64,000 nt of DNA from an uncultured Chloroflexota bacterium (GCA_937870825.1 CALMZO010000151.1:62001-126000); one strand, 5' to 3'; numbered from the stretch's first letter, positions 42,291-52,149 are shown. The notes: generated by a model not told the origin, from the letters alone. Numbers and translations are program-made.

Positions 42291-45104
42291 CTATTCCGAA
42301 ATTTCCAGACGATATTGAAAACGCCCCACACGCACAAGAATCGTTGCGCCAAGCGCAATGCCCAGCAACGCCAACCCAACGCCCGACAAAATCAAACCGA
42401 CATAGAACGCGCCCGGGCGATACAAAAACTCGACGCGATGTGAACCTTCCGGCAGCAATACCGCGCGAAAAATCACGTCCGCGCGCGTCATCGGCGCGGG
42501 GGCGCCGTCCACCAAAACGGTCCAGCCCGGGTCCCACGCGTCCGCCAACACCAAATATCCTTCCGAATCCAGACGCGCTTCAATCACCACGCGTTCATTT
42601 TCGTACAACATAATGTCCGCGCGCTCGTTGAATCCTTGCCCCACATCCGTTTCAAATTCGGGACCTTCGGCGACATAAATTTCCGCGTTCGGTTCGGGCG
42701 AACGCAATTGGCGAAATGCCTCCGCGTCGTCCGCGCGTTTGACATTGTGCGTGATAAAGGCACGCGGCGACGCGTCTTGATTTTCATACACCGCGACATC
42801 TTCACTGCGGTACACCAACGCATGTCGCCCTTTGCCTAACAACGGCGCGAGGTCCAGCGCCGCGTCGCCTGTCAAAAGTTTTATGCTCTGAATGTGCAAC
42901 AGCCCCGCGTCAATTTTGGGTTCGACGCGCAGCGACACAATCGGCGCGGGTGAATCGGCAAAATTGAGGCGTGTGCGAAACGTGTGTCCGACATGGTTTT
43001 CAATCGGAAAGGCGGAACGCGCGGGAAACGACGACGCGATTTCGGGGCGCGCATGTTGAATCGTCCGCAACACATCGCTGCGCTCATACGCCCATTCCGC
43101 CGTATCGCGTCCGGCTTGAAGCTGCACGCGATATTCTTTGCCGTTTTCGTCTGTCAAAATCACATCGGCAACCGGCGCGCCGTTTTGCAAACTTGCAGAT
43201 TGCGCGAGTGACGATTCGATTTCGATGCTGTCGGAATCCACAATCGAAAATTCGAGCGGCGCGGAAATCGCGTCGAGCAAAAAGGGATTGTAAACGTCCG
43301 CCGCTTCCGTTTTGGGGTCAACCGGCAAAAGTTGCGGAATCAAAAAATAACGCGCGCCCAATTTATTCAACATCACGGGCGAAGGATTCGTGAGAAATTC
43401 GCGCGTATTGCGCGGCGTCAATGGCGTGTAACCATGCGCGGCACTCACATCGTGCGCGGCATTGAGATTCGGATACAAACTTGCGTTCATCACCGATGTC
43501 CACGGCAAAATCCATTCGCTCGTGAACACGCGCGCATAGTTTTGCAAATTCAAATGTTCGAGCACGCGCGGGCGCGGAAAAATTTCGGCGCGCGGCGCGA
43601 TTTGATTGTACGTCAGCGCATACACCGAACTGAACGCCAACAAATCAATGAGCGTGAGCCCCAACGCCGCAGTCGTAAAAAACGCGCGGCTCGTTTGCGA
43701 GGCGCGCAGGGCGAGCAGCAGCGGGAGCGCGCCAAAAAGGACAGGCAAGCCGCGCCACGCGTCGAGCCACGCCTCCACGCTCAACACATTGACAAAGACA
43801 AGAATAACAATGGTGAGCAATAACGTCGCCGTGAACGTCAGCAGCGCGCTGCGAAACATTTTTGACGTAAAGGTTTTCGCGCGCAGCGCGTCGAATCCAA
43901 ACCCCGCGAGGAGCGCCAACGCAAAGGCAAACGGAAATAAAAAGCGCGCGGGGACGCGAAAGAGATTAAACAAAGGCAGCGCGCGCAGGGCGGGATACAG
44001 CGGAGTATGTCCGCCAAACGCGAGGAGCAGCGCGCCGAGCGCGAGCAAAACCCAAAACAAAATTTTCCACTCGCGTTTCAAAAAAATCGCGGCAATGGCA
44101 AATACCAACGGCAAACTCCCAATGTACGCAATCACTTCGACGGACGTATTCGGAAATGGGTTGCCGCGCAAAAAGGGCGCGCCGAGCAGCGCGAGATAGA
44201 GCGGATTGTACGAAAACGTCGTAAAAAATTCTTGGTCCACCCCCCCCGCCCGCGCGGACTGTTGCGCGAATTCAAACGACGGCAGCAATTGCGCCGATGC
44301 GATGAGCGCGCCGAGTGCGAGCGCGACGAATGGAATGACGAATGACGAATGACGAATGATAAATGACCGCTCTACTTTAACGTCCTTTGTCCTTCGTCCC
44401 GCGTCAATCGCCTTTGCGACAACGTACACCCCAAACACCACACCATTTATCAACGCGAACTGCGGATGCCCGCCGAGCCACTGCAACGCGAACGCGAGCG
44501 TCAGCAATGTCCACATGAGCAGGCGATGAAAACCCGCGCGCCATTGTTCGTACAAATACAAAAGCCAGGGCAGCCACGCCGCTACACTCAATACGTTCGG
44601 ATGCGTGATGCGCGCCGCGCCGAATCCGCCGAGCATGAGCGTCAACGCCGCAATCGTCGCGCCCGTTGTCGAAATATGTTTCACGCGCGCAAACAAAAAA
44701 AGTCCCGCGCCGAGAAACGCGAGATGGAGCAAAATATCATAATTGAGCGCGAGGTCAATCGGAAGCACGCGATAGAGAACGAGATGGAGCGGATACAACG
44801 CGCCTGTTTGCATTTCGGCAAGGAGCGGAATGCCGGTCAAAATTTCGGGCTGCCACAACGGCAAGCGTCCTTCGCGCAGCGCGTCGGCGTACAACACGCG
44901 TGTCGGAAAAAAGAAACGCGCAAGGTCGCCGAAAAAAAACATGCCGAGCCCGAACGTTGCGCGCCAATAAAAAACAAACGGGACGAGGATAACAAAAGCG
45001 AGGGCGAGCCAATCGTAAAATTTACGAAACCCGTTTTCTTTGCCTGTGGTGCCGAGAAAACGGGTCTGTAAAATTTCGTCAGCGGATTGTTTAGGGTCCG
45101 ACAT
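42291..45104 (-). CDS. YfhO-family membrane protein
   Basis: A 937-residue polytopic protein with about 12-13 hydrophobic segments in the first ~530 residues, a large extracytoplasmic region (~540-890), and a last membrane segment near the C-terminus. 'GDLARFFFPTRVLYADALREGRLPLWQPEILTGIPLLAEMQTGALYPL' is the N-terminal signature of YfhO, a GT-C-like group used to glycosylate wall polymers. Residues encoded by 44325-44367 (SFIIRHSSFVI) come from a dispersed repeat inserted in frame within a membrane region. The start (ATG 45104) overlaps the cdaR end by 14 bases. Confidence 0.85.
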   Translation of the reverse strand: MSDPKQSADEILQTRFLGTTGKENGFRKFYDWLALAFVILVPFVFYWRATFGLGMFFFGDLARFFFPTRVLYADALREGRLPLWQPEILTGIPLLAEMQTGALYPLHLVLYRVLPIDLALNYDILLHLAFLGAGLFLFARVKHISTTGATIAALTLMLGGFGAARITHPNVLSVAAWLPWLLYLYEQWRAGFHRLLMWTLLTLAFALQWLGGHPQFALINGVVFGVYVVAKAIDAGRRTKDVKVERSFIIRHSSFVIPFVALALGALIASAQLLPSFEFAQQSARAGGVDQEFFTTFSYNPLYLALLGAPFLRGNPFPNTSVEVIAYIGSLPLVFAIAAIFLKREWKILFWVLLALGALLLAFGGHTPLYPALRALPLFNLFRVPARFLFPFAFALALLAGFGFDALRAKTFTSKMFRSALLTFTATLLLTIVILVFVNVLSVEAWLDAWRGLPVLFGALPLLLALRASQTSRAFFTTAALGLTLIDLLAFSSVYALTYNQIAPRAEIFPRPRVLEHLNLQNYARVFTSEWILPWTSVMNASLYPNLNAAHDVSAAHGYTPLTPRNTREFLTNPSPVMLNKLGARYFLIPQLLPVDPKTEAADVYNPFLLDAISAPLEFSIVDSDSIEIESSLAQSASLQNGAPVADVILTDENGKEYRVQLQAGRDTAEWAYERSDVLRTIQHARPEIASSFPARSAFPIENHVGHTFRTRLNFADSPAPIVSLRVEPKIDAGLLHIQSIKLLTGDAALDLAPLLGKGRHALVYRSEDVAVYENQDASPRAFITHNVKRADDAEAFRQLRSPEPNAEIYVAEGPEFETDVGQGFNERADIMLYENERVVIEARLDSEGYLVLADAWDPGWTVLVDGAPAPMTRADVIFRAVLLPEGSHRVEFLYRPGAFYVGLILSGVGLALLGIALGATILVRVGRFQYRLEISE
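44325..44367. repeat. ATGACGAAT-type repeat inside the YfhO-like gene
   Basis: Three to four nine-base units (ATGACGAAT on the plus strand) within coding sequence, the complement of the ATTCGTC repeats elsewhere. Confidence 0.78.
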
Positions 45105-46302
45105 CTTGAACATTTGCTTGAGCTGTCGCAGGCACAATGCTTTCAACCTGGATTTTATCCGGCACACTCACGGCGCGCAACTCGCTTTGATACGAACCCG
45201 GCAAACAGCGCGGCACATCAATCACAATCTGCACATCATCCGGCGTCAGCGTTTGCAAAATCGGCAGCGGTCCCGACAAAATCACTTGCACCGTCGCGGG
45301 CGAAATCTGCGTCGGCAAATTGCACGACGCGCTCGAGTCCACTTGCCGCTGCACCGTGAGTCCGCTCAATACCGGTTCGATTGCCACGCGCAGCATCACA
45401 TCATTCGCATTCAAGACCGAAACGCCCTCCGGTAATTTTAACCGCAGCCGCTGCGTCAGACTTTCTTTTGCGCCATTCACATCGAGCGCTTCGGTTTCGA
45501 CAAAACCGCCGAGTTGATTCAACGCGTCCGGCGCGCCGACGAGCGTGACCGTCGCGGGGTCCACACTGATGTCGCTCACCCAGTAGCCCGACGCAACGTT
45601 GCCGCTCATCACTGCCTTGACTGCCGCGTCTTTGTAGCCCACGCGTTGTTCGACCGAAATCGCGACGGTGACAGTGGACGGTTCAATTTTCAAGTTTTGA
45701 ATTTGCGCGCCCTGCGCGTCGTACAACAAAACGCTCGCTTGGCGCTCCACATCCGTTTTTGCCCCGCGCAGCGCCACTTCGACAGTCGCATCGTTGATGC
45801 GTTGAATATCGTTTTGCGGACCCGTTATCATCACTGTTGCCGGAGAAACCTGCGGCGCTTTCATCACATAGCCGAGGGGCGCTTCATCCAACACACGCAC
45901 GCGCACTTGAATCGCGACGGTCGAAATTTTTTCTACCCGCACCTGCACGCTCGGCGGGTCAATCGCCAACACGCGCACACTTGGGTCGTCGCTGGTTGCA
46001 TTGAGCTGTACCGTGTGTTCGCCTTCGCTCAAGCCGCCCAAATCCGCCGTGATGCGAAAATTGGAATTGTCCAACGAGTCCCAATGATTCGTCGCCGTTC
46101 GAATGCGCACACGCGCCGCGAGACGCGAAGGGTCAAGCAATGTCATTTCCTGACTGCGATTGACAAACTGTATCGGAATCGCATCGGGGAACAAACCTTC
46201 ACGTAACGGGTTTTCTTCGTTCGTCGCCACAATCCAGACCACAATGGCAAAAAAAAGTGCCATGAGAATGGACGACGCATTCGAAACCAAAGAACGGAAC
46301 AT
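45091..46302 (-). CDS. cdaR: YbbR-domain protein (CdaR-like regulator of the diadenylate cyclase)
   Basis: A 403-residue protein with one N-terminal membrane anchor (residues ~10-27, 'SSILMALFFAIVVWIVATNEENP') and several beta-rich YbbR repeats outside the membrane ('RVGYKDAAVKAVMSGNVASGYWVSDISVDPATVTLVGAPDALNQL'). In Firmicutes CdaR binds and modulates CdaA. It follows cdaA by 89 bases, the canonical order. The C-terminus overlaps the next gene. Confidence 0.88.
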   Translation of the reverse strand: MFRSLVSNASSILMALFFAIVVWIVATNEENPLREGLFPDAIPIQFVNRSQEMTLLDPSRLAARVRIRTATNHWDSLDNSNFRITADLGGLSEGEHTVQLNATSDDPSVRVLAIDPPSVQVRVEKISTVAIQVRVRVLDEAPLGYVMKAPQVSPATVMITGPQNDIQRINDATVEVALRGAKTDVERQASVLLYDAQGAQIQNLKIEPSTVTVAISVEQRVGYKDAAVKAVMSGNVASGYWVSDISVDPATVTLVGAPDALNQLGGFVETEALDVNGAKESLTQRLRLKLPEGVSVLNANDVMLRVAIEPVLSGLTVQRQVDSSASCNLPTQISPATVQVILSGPLPILQTLTPDDVQIVIDVPRCLPGSYQSELRAVSVPDKIQVESIVPATAQANVQDVGP

Positions 46303-46391
46303 GAAAAAAAAGAAACGGAAAGAATGGAAAACAGGGAACCGGGAACCAGACCCGGTCCCTGACTATTGGCTGCGCGCGCTCCCTGTCTCCA

Positions 46392-47237
46392 TCATTTGCC
46401 TACCGATGTGCTTTTCGTATTCGTCACACCGAGCAGCGGACCAAACAAGCGGCGCATCGAACTTGCCGGGGCGCGTCCCGTGTACAAATTTGTGAGTGCG
46501 CGGTTGAGATTGCCTTCATCCAGATTACGAAGCAGACGCCCATTGTGCGCGAGTGAGATTCCGCCTGTTTCTTCACTCACCACAATCGCGATAGCGTCCG
46601 TGCTTTCGGTAATGCCCAATGCCGCGCGATGGCGCGTTCCCAAATCGCGGTCCACATCAGGATTTTCGGAAAGCGGGAGCATACAACTCGCCGCGAGAAT
46701 GCGTTCGTCGCGAATGATGACCGCCCCGTCATGCAAATTCGTATGCTTGTTGAAAATCGTCAATAACAAATCCACCGAAACTTCGGCGTCAATCTTGACG
46801 CCCGTGTCAATGTATTCTTGCAGTCCCGTGCGCCCTTCGAGAATGAGCAACGCGCCGCACAATTGGCGCGACAGTGTGCCGGCGGCGCGCGAGAGCGTCA
46901 ACAAAAATTTTGTGGTGGTATCGGTGGCGCGTGCGCCGATTAAATTGCGCGGGCGGCCGAGTCGTTCAAAGGCGCGGCGCAGTTCGGGTTGAAAAATGAC
47001 GGGGATTGCAACCAACAGCGCGGGGATGGAATTGCGAATGAGCCAATTGAACGCGGTGAGGTTTAGAAAGGTGCTGGCAAGCACGGCGACGAACGCGACC
47101 AAAAGAATCCCGCGCAGCAAAATCACCGCGCGGGTGCCGCGAACGAGGTAAAACAGTCCAAGAAAGACGAGCGCGACGAGGAGGATATCAATGACGCTCG
47201 AAACATTCAGCCGTGCTAAAAGCTCTTGTTCACTCAA
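46392..47237 (-). CDS. cdaA: diadenylate cyclase CdaA
   Basis: A 281-residue protein with three N-terminal membrane helices (about 13-33, 36-58 and 65-83) and a DAC domain. The catalytic motifs DGA (170-172, 'LHDGAVII') and RHR (202-204, 'GTRHRAALG') are intact. It joins two ATP into c-di-AMP, which controls potassium uptake and wall homeostasis. It lies three bases after a TPR gene and upstream of cdaR; glmM, the usual third partner, is absent, though glmS is about 9 kb downstream. Confidence 0.95.
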   Translation of the reverse strand: MSEQELLARLNVSSVIDILLVALVFLGLFYLVRGTRAVILLRGILLVAFVAVLASTFLNLTAFNWLIRNSIPALLVAIPVIFQPELRRAFERLGRPRNLIGARATDTTTKFLLTLSRAAGTLSRQLCGALLILEGRTGLQEYIDTGVKIDAEVSVDLLLTIFNKHTNLHDGAVIIRDERILAASCMLPLSENPDVDRDLGTRHRAALGITESTDAIAIVVSEETGGISLAHNGRLLRNLDEGNLNRALTNLYTGRAPASSMRRLFGPLLGVTNTKSTSVGK

Positions 47238-47240
47238 CGT

Positions 47241-49442
47241 TTATTCCGTTTGTGGTTCGCGCAATTCCAACAGCAACTTGCGATAATCATCCACCTGCGG
47301 CGGCTTGAGCGCGATAATGTCCTGTATGACGCCAACCGCCTCACTGTGGCGATTGGCATTCAACAAACGCTCGCCCAAGTCATCCAGCACCTGTACCGCT
47401 TTCGCCTGGTCGCCCATGTCGGCGAGACTCTTGGCGTAACGCCGCTGAATCAACGTGTGTTCGGGAAATTCTCGCGCGAGCGAGGTCAGCAGCGCGTGCG
47501 CGTCGCGCGGGCTATGTTCATAACGCTTGAGCAGCTCATTCAGTTCCGCTTCCGCTTCAATCGTTTGCCCTTTGCGCAGATACAAATCAATTAAATTGTA
47601 CTGTGCGTTTTCATCGTCCGGACTGGTCTGCCGAATCTCTTGAAACAGCGCGAGCGCCTTGTCATATTCGCGCAGTTTCATGTACGCCATTGAGAGACGC
47701 GCCCGTAATTTGTCCGACACCCCACCGACAACCCCTGCGCGTCCCGCCATCGCCAGACCTTCGGCATACTTGTCCGCCGCTTGCCGCAGTTTGCCCGCGT
47801 TCTCGAGTCCCTGCCCGACACTTTCGTATTCGTCGAGCGCCTGCGGCAATTGCCCGCTCTGCACCAACACACTAATCAATTTTGTGCGCCGCGCCACATC
47901 GTCGGGTCCGAGCTTGAGCGCCTGTTTATAAAACGAAATGGCTTTCGGCAAATCACGCCGCGCTTCGGCAGTCTCCGCGAGCGCATCGTATTTTTGCAAC
48001 GCTTCGGGAATGCGTCCCGCCGTCACTGCGATTTCTGCCAACTGGACATGCGCGGGCAAATAGTTGGGCGCGAGTTCAATGGCTTGATAGGCAAGGTCTC
48101 CGGCGGAATACAATTTTCCCGCGCGCATCAATTCATCACTCAAACGCAAGAGTTCAATCACGCGCTGCATTTCGGGCGTCTCAAACACTTCTTGCATCGA
48201 AAGCGGTGTGCCCCCGAGCGCTTCCGTCGAAATGTGTTCACGCACTTCGCGCACCTTGTCCTGCCAGCCCTTGCTGTTCAAAAAGTCGAGCAGCGTCGCG
48301 CGGAATTTTTTCGCGGACTCGTCATCACCTTTCGCCTGATAACTTTCCGAAAGCGATTGATATAGTCGGATTACCTGGTCAGCTTGCGCACGACTGACCG
48401 TAGACAGGTCTACAATCTTCATCGCTTGCAGATAATGGTCGAGCGCCTCATCTACTTTGTTTTGCGCGCGATACGATTGCCCTAACGCGAAATGCGACGC
48501 CACCGCGAGGTGTGGCAATTTCGCCGTTTCTTGCAACAGCGCGATGGCGTACTCGTGCTGCAATGTGTTTTGGTACAAAATCGCGAGATTAAATTGCATT
48601 TCGGGACGCGCGCTGCCTCCGCTGCGACCCAACAATTGTTCATACAATTCAATCGCCTGGCGCGTTTGCCCCTTTTGCTGCGCGTCAATCGCCCGCGCCA
48701 AGATCGAATCGGCATCCACGCCACTCTGACTGATAGGGTCGCCGCGCCGCCACGGGGTTTTTTCATCCAGCAGCGAGCCCGCAAGTTTCGCCAGGGTGCT
48801 GCGCCGCGCGAGTTCGACGGGACTCGCGCCCGCTTGCGCGGCGAGCGTTGCGCCGCGTCCGGTCAATTCATTCAACAAAAAGCGCGCTTGTGTGTTATCC
48901 GATTCGAGAATCAACGCGCGTTCCACACATTGGGTTGCGCGCGCGGCGTCGCCGGACTTTTGCGCGAGTTTTGCCAGCGCGAGGTATTCGCGCGCGGCAG
49001 GTCCGTTGTGTCCCGCTTCGGTGAACGACGCCGCGAGTTTTTCGTGCGGCTCGGCGCGCTCGGGGTCAAGCGTACTTGCTTTGCGCCACGCCTCCACCGC
49101 TTTGTTCATTTGCTTTTGCGCGTTGTACATGTCCGCCAACTGCATGTACGCGGTGACCGCATCGCTCTTGCGATTCATCTTTTCCAAAATAATCGCGACG
49201 CGCGCGAGCGGCACCGGGTCATCCGGCTGCATCTTGGCAAGCACTCGGTACTCGGCGAGCGCCTCTTCGTTTTTGTTGGATTCTTGGAGCGCGAGCGCGA
49301 GACCGCTGTGCGCGGAGGAATCATCGGGAAATTCCGTGAGCGCGCGGCGATATTCTTTAATCGCCGTATCCCACCGCCGGTCCCACGCAGCGTTCGACGC
49401 TTTTTTCAACGCGTCCTGAAAAGCAGTTTTGTTCGCGGGCAT
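47241..49442 (-). CDS. TPR-repeat protein upstream of cdaA
   Basis: A 733-residue soluble protein built of TPRs, starting 'AWDRRWDTAIKEYRRALTEFPDDSSAHSGLALALQESNKNEEALAEY' and continuing almost to the C-terminus with a less regular middle (~190-260). No signal peptide, membrane segment or enzyme motif. It is unrelated in detail to the giant TPR protein at the window start (longer spacing, fewer Ala). Only three bases separate it from cdaA, so the two are translated from one message and the protein may scaffold the cyclase. Function is inferred from position only. Confidence 0.88.
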   Translation of the reverse strand: MPANKTAFQDALKKASNAAWDRRWDTAIKEYRRALTEFPDDSSAHSGLALALQESNKNEEALAEYRVLAKMQPDDPVPLARVAIILEKMNRKSDAVTAYMQLADMYNAQKQMNKAVEAWRKASTLDPERAEPHEKLAASFTEAGHNGPAAREYLALAKLAQKSGDAARATQCVERALILESDNTQARFLLNELTGRGATLAAQAGASPVELARRSTLAKLAGSLLDEKTPWRRGDPISQSGVDADSILARAIDAQQKGQTRQAIELYEQLLGRSGGSARPEMQFNLAILYQNTLQHEYAIALLQETAKLPHLAVASHFALGQSYRAQNKVDEALDHYLQAMKIVDLSTVSRAQADQVIRLYQSLSESYQAKGDDESAKKFRATLLDFLNSKGWQDKVREVREHISTEALGGTPLSMQEVFETPEMQRVIELLRLSDELMRAGKLYSAGDLAYQAIELAPNYLPAHVQLAEIAVTAGRIPEALQKYDALAETAEARRDLPKAISFYKQALKLGPDDVARRTKLISVLVQSGQLPQALDEYESVGQGLENAGKLRQAADKYAEGLAMAGRAGVVGGVSDKLRARLSMAYMKLREYDKALALFQEIRQTSPDDENAQYNLIDLYLRKGQTIEAEAELNELLKRYEHSPRDAHALLTSLAREFPEHTLIQRRYAKSLADMGDQAKAVQVLDDLGERLLNANRHSEAVGVIQDIIALKPPQVDDYRKLLLELREPQTE

Positions 49443-49650
49443 AAGAAAAAGTGCCGGGTGTCAAAGGTGACGAGTGACGAGAAAAACGAGAAACGAGAAG
49501 CGAGAAATGGATCGCGTAGGGGCTGTGCCTGACAAGCCGTTTTGTGGCGACGCTTGCCCACGCAAATGTGAATCGTAAAATAGCAGTGAAAAGATTACCA
49601 CAATGTAAGTAATCCATCAAGCGGAAATTGGGGCTATTTTCGTTTTCACT

Positions 49651-49678
49651 TTGCGATTCTCCGCACATGATTTACAAT
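49651..49678 (+). promoter_or_regulatory. plsX promoter (leaderless)
   Basis: -35 TTGCGA (49651-49656), 16-bp spacer, -10 TACAAT (49673-49678), then eleven bases to the plsX ATG with no Shine-Dalgarno. Confidence 0.65.
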
Positions 49679-49689
49679 AGCGCGCCGTT

Positions 49690-50694
49690 ATGAAAATCGC
49701 CGTAGATGCGATGGGCAGTGATGCTCGACCGGTGCCGGATGTATTGGGCGCGGTGGAAGCGGCGCGCGAGTACGATGTCGAGATTTTGCTGGTGGGACCG
49801 CAAGCGCGCATTCAGCAAGAACTTGATAAAATCGGCAATGTGCCTGCGGGGATTCACATTTGCAATGTGACGCAAGAGATTGCAATGAACGAGCATCCCG
49901 CGAATGCCGTGCGCGAAAAAAAAGATTCGAGCATTGTTGTCGGCGTGCAGCAGGTGAAACAAGGGAACGCCGACGCGTACGTTTCGATGGGACACACGGG
50001 CGCGAATCTTGCCGCCGCGATTTTTCACTTGCAGCGCATCAAGGGCATCCATCGTCCCGCGCTCGGCGCGTTGTTTCCCACGCCAAAGGGTCCCAGTTTG
50101 TTGATTGACGTTGGCGCGAACACCGATTGCAAGCCGGAGTGGCTCGAACAATTTGCGATGATGGGCCAAGTGTATGTGCGCGCCGTGTTGGGATTGGAAA
50201 AGCCGCGCGTGGCATTGCTGGCAAACGGCGAAGAAGACATCAAAGGCAATCAAGCCGTTCAAGAAGCGCACGCGTTATTGAAACAACGCGCGGTGCGCAA
50301 CGAAATAAATTTTGTCGGCAACATGGAAGGCAAGGATGTTCCCGCGCATCTCGCGGACGTGATTGTCGCGGATGGCTTTGTTGGGAATATCGCGTTGAAA
50401 ACGGCAGAAGGCATTGCGAAAATGTTGAACGAGTTGATTCGCTCCGAAATCAAATCCAATCCGCTTTCGATGCTCGGCGGCGCGCTTGCGATGCCTGCAT
50501 TCAACAAAGTGAAAAAAATTTTGGACTATACGGAATATGGCGGCGCGCCGCTTTTGGGCGTGAACGGTGTTGTCATTATTGGGCACGGACGCTCGAACCA
50601 TGTCGCGGTAAAAAACGCGATTCGAGTTGCCAAGCGCGCCGTCGAAACAAATATCCTCGAAACGATTCGCAACGGAGTTGCTCCGCGCGAATAA
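49690..50694 (+). CDS. plsX: phosphate acyltransferase PlsX
   Basis: A 334-residue protein beginning MKIAVDAMGSDARP and containing 'GHTGANLAAAIF', 'PALGALFPTPKGPSLLIDVGANTDCKPEWL' and 'GVNGVVIIGHGRSN', the family blocks. It makes acyl-phosphate from acyl-ACP and phosphate for PlsY-dependent phospholipid synthesis. fabF follows after a ~135-bp gap, keeping the frequent lipid-gene linkage; fabD, fabG and acpP are absent here. A promoter at leaderless distance precedes ATG 49690. Confidence 0.95.
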   Translation: MKIAVDAMGSDARPVPDVLGAVEAAREYDVEILLVGPQARIQQELDKIGNVPAGIHICNVTQEIAMNEHPANAVREKKDSSIVVGVQQVKQGNADAYVSMGHTGANLAAAIFHLQRIKGIHRPALGALFPTPKGPSLLIDVGANTDCKPEWLEQFAMMGQVYVRAVLGLEKPRVALLANGEEDIKGNQAVQEAHALLKQRAVRNEINFVGNMEGKDVPAHLADVIVADGFVGNIALKTAEGIAKMLNELIRSEIKSNPLSMLGGALAMPAFNKVKKILDYTEYGGAPLLGVNGVVIIGHGRSNHVAVKNAIRVAKRAVETNILETIRNGVAPRE

Positions 50695-50805
50695 ATTCTA
50701 GTTTGTTGTTTCGAGCAGCGCGAGGAAATCTGCCGCAAAAACCACAGCGCGAGATTCTTGACTCTGTTCGGAATGACAACACACGTTGTCTTGATTCGCA
50801 CTCTT

Positions 50806-50815
50806 CCCCCCCCCC
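50806..50815 (+). repeat. C10 homopolymer before fabF
   Basis: A run of ten C, 14 bases before ATG 50830. Slippage here could change the leader. The gap 50695-50829 also has a TTCTTGACTCTGTTCGGAA-type repeat and no gene. Confidence 0.6.
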
Positions 50816-50829
50816 TTCGTGAACCGGTT

Positions 50830-52149
50830 ATGCTTGACCAATTGTTTGAAGAGCGGTACCTGCCCGAACCGCTTGTGCAAATGGCGCGCGTCTCGCGGCA
50901 TCGTCGCCCACGCGTCGTCATCACGGGCCTCAGCGCGTTGTCGCCAAACGGCAGCACGGTTCAAGAATTTTGGCAAAACACCTTGAACGGCATCAGCGGC
51001 ATTTCACAAATTACACGTTGGGATTCTTCGCGCTATCCCTCGCGCGTTGCCGGACAAATCAAAAATTTTGAACCGCGCGATTTCATGGATTTCAAAGAAG
51101 CGCGGCGCATCGCGCGCTGTTCGCAATTTGCCATCGCGTGCGCGAAAATGGCAGCACAAGACGCGCGTTTGCAATTGCCGGTTGAGGACCGCGAGCGCGT
51201 CGGTGTCTTGATTGGCACGGCGGTTGGCGGCGTGGACGCCACCGAAGAAAGTTTGCACGTGATGATCGAGAAAGGGTGGAACCGCATTTCACCGTTCGCG
51301 ATTGGTGCAGCGATGCCGAATGCGCCCGCGTTTCACGTGAGCATGACGACGGGCGCACACGGCTATTTGGGAACGATTACTGCCGCCTGTTCGTCCGGCA
51401 CGCAGACGATTGGCGAAGGCGCGGAATTGATTCGGCGCGGCTGGGCGGATGTGATGTTTGTAGGCGGGACGGAAGCGGGCGTTGTGCCCGTCGGCATCGC
51501 CGCCTTTGCCCAAATGCGCGCGATTAGTACGCATTACAACGACGCGCCCGAAACCGCATCGCGTCCATTTGATACGACGCGCGACGGTTTTGTGATGGGC
51601 GAAGGCGCGTCCATTCTCGTCCTCGAATCGCTCGAACATGCGATTGCGCGCGACGCGCCGATTTATGCCGAAGTGCTTGGCAGTTCCGTCGCGTCCGATG
51701 CGTTCGATGTTGTCGCTCCCGACCCGAGCGGCGACGGCGAAGTGCGCGTCATGCGGCTCGCGCTTGCCGACGCGGGCGTGAGCGTGGACGAAATTGATTA
51801 CATCAGCGCGCACGCGACGTCAACCATTGTCGGAGACAACATTGAGGCAAAAGCAATCAAGAAATTGTTTGGCGAGCGCGCGTTCCAGATTCCCATCAGC
51901 GCGCACAAGTCCATGATTGGACATACGCTCGGTGCGGGCGGCGCACTCGAAGCCGTCGTCTGCACGCTCACGCTGCGCGACCAAAAAATTCATCCCACCA
52001 TCAATCTCAAGGTACCCGACGCGGAATGTGTCGAGCTCGACCTCGTTCCCAACACCGCGCGCGATGCAGGCGTCGAAACGATTCTGTCCAATTCGTTCGG
52101 ACTCGGCGGACAGAATGCGTGCTTGGTGTTGAGAAAATTTGATGATTGA
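50830..52149 (+). CDS. fabF: beta-ketoacyl-ACP synthase II
   Basis: A 439-residue thiolase-fold condensing enzyme. The catalytic triad Cys187 (TAACSSGTQ), His328 (SAHATST) and His365 (SAHKSMIGHTLGAGG), with the conserved Lys360, are all present. 'GLGGQNACLVL' is the C-terminal glycine-rich strand. It elongates fatty acids by condensing acyl groups with malonyl-ACP. About 27 residues precede the usual start ('RVVITGLSALSPNG'), a short extension of unknown use. A longer in-frame start at 50758 would run through a C10 tract and a dispersed repeat, so I prefer 50830. Confidence 0.92.
   Translation: MLDQLFEERYLPEPLVQMARVSRHRRPRVVITGLSALSPNGSTVQEFWQNTLNGISGISQITRWDSSRYPSRVAGQIKNFEPRDFMDFKEARRIARCSQFAIACAKMAAQDARLQLPVEDRERVGVLIGTAVGGVDATEESLHVMIEKGWNRISPFAIGAAMPNAPAFHVSMTTGAHGYLGTITAACSSGTQTIGEGAELIRRGWADVMFVGGTEAGVVPVGIAAFAQMRAISTHYNDAPETASRPFDTTRDGFVMGEGASILVLESLEHAIARDAPIYAEVLGSSVASDAFDVVAPDPSGDGEVRVMRLALADAGVSVDEIDYISAHATSTIVGDNIEAKAIKKLFGERAFQIPISAHKSMIGHTLGAGGALEAVVCTLTLRDQKIHPTINLKVPDAECVELDLVPNTARDAGVETILSNSFGLGGQNACLVLRKFDD

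Noticed and set aside
41225-42613. Plus-strand 462-codon open frame opposite scpB, amaP-like and YfhO-like genes
   Set aside because: Its His/Arg/Gln-rich composition is that of an antisense shadow, and three recognised genes lie on the other strand.
44325-44367. CRISPR array from the tandem ATGACGAAT units
   Set aside because: Units are 9 bases with no spacers, and no cas gene is present.
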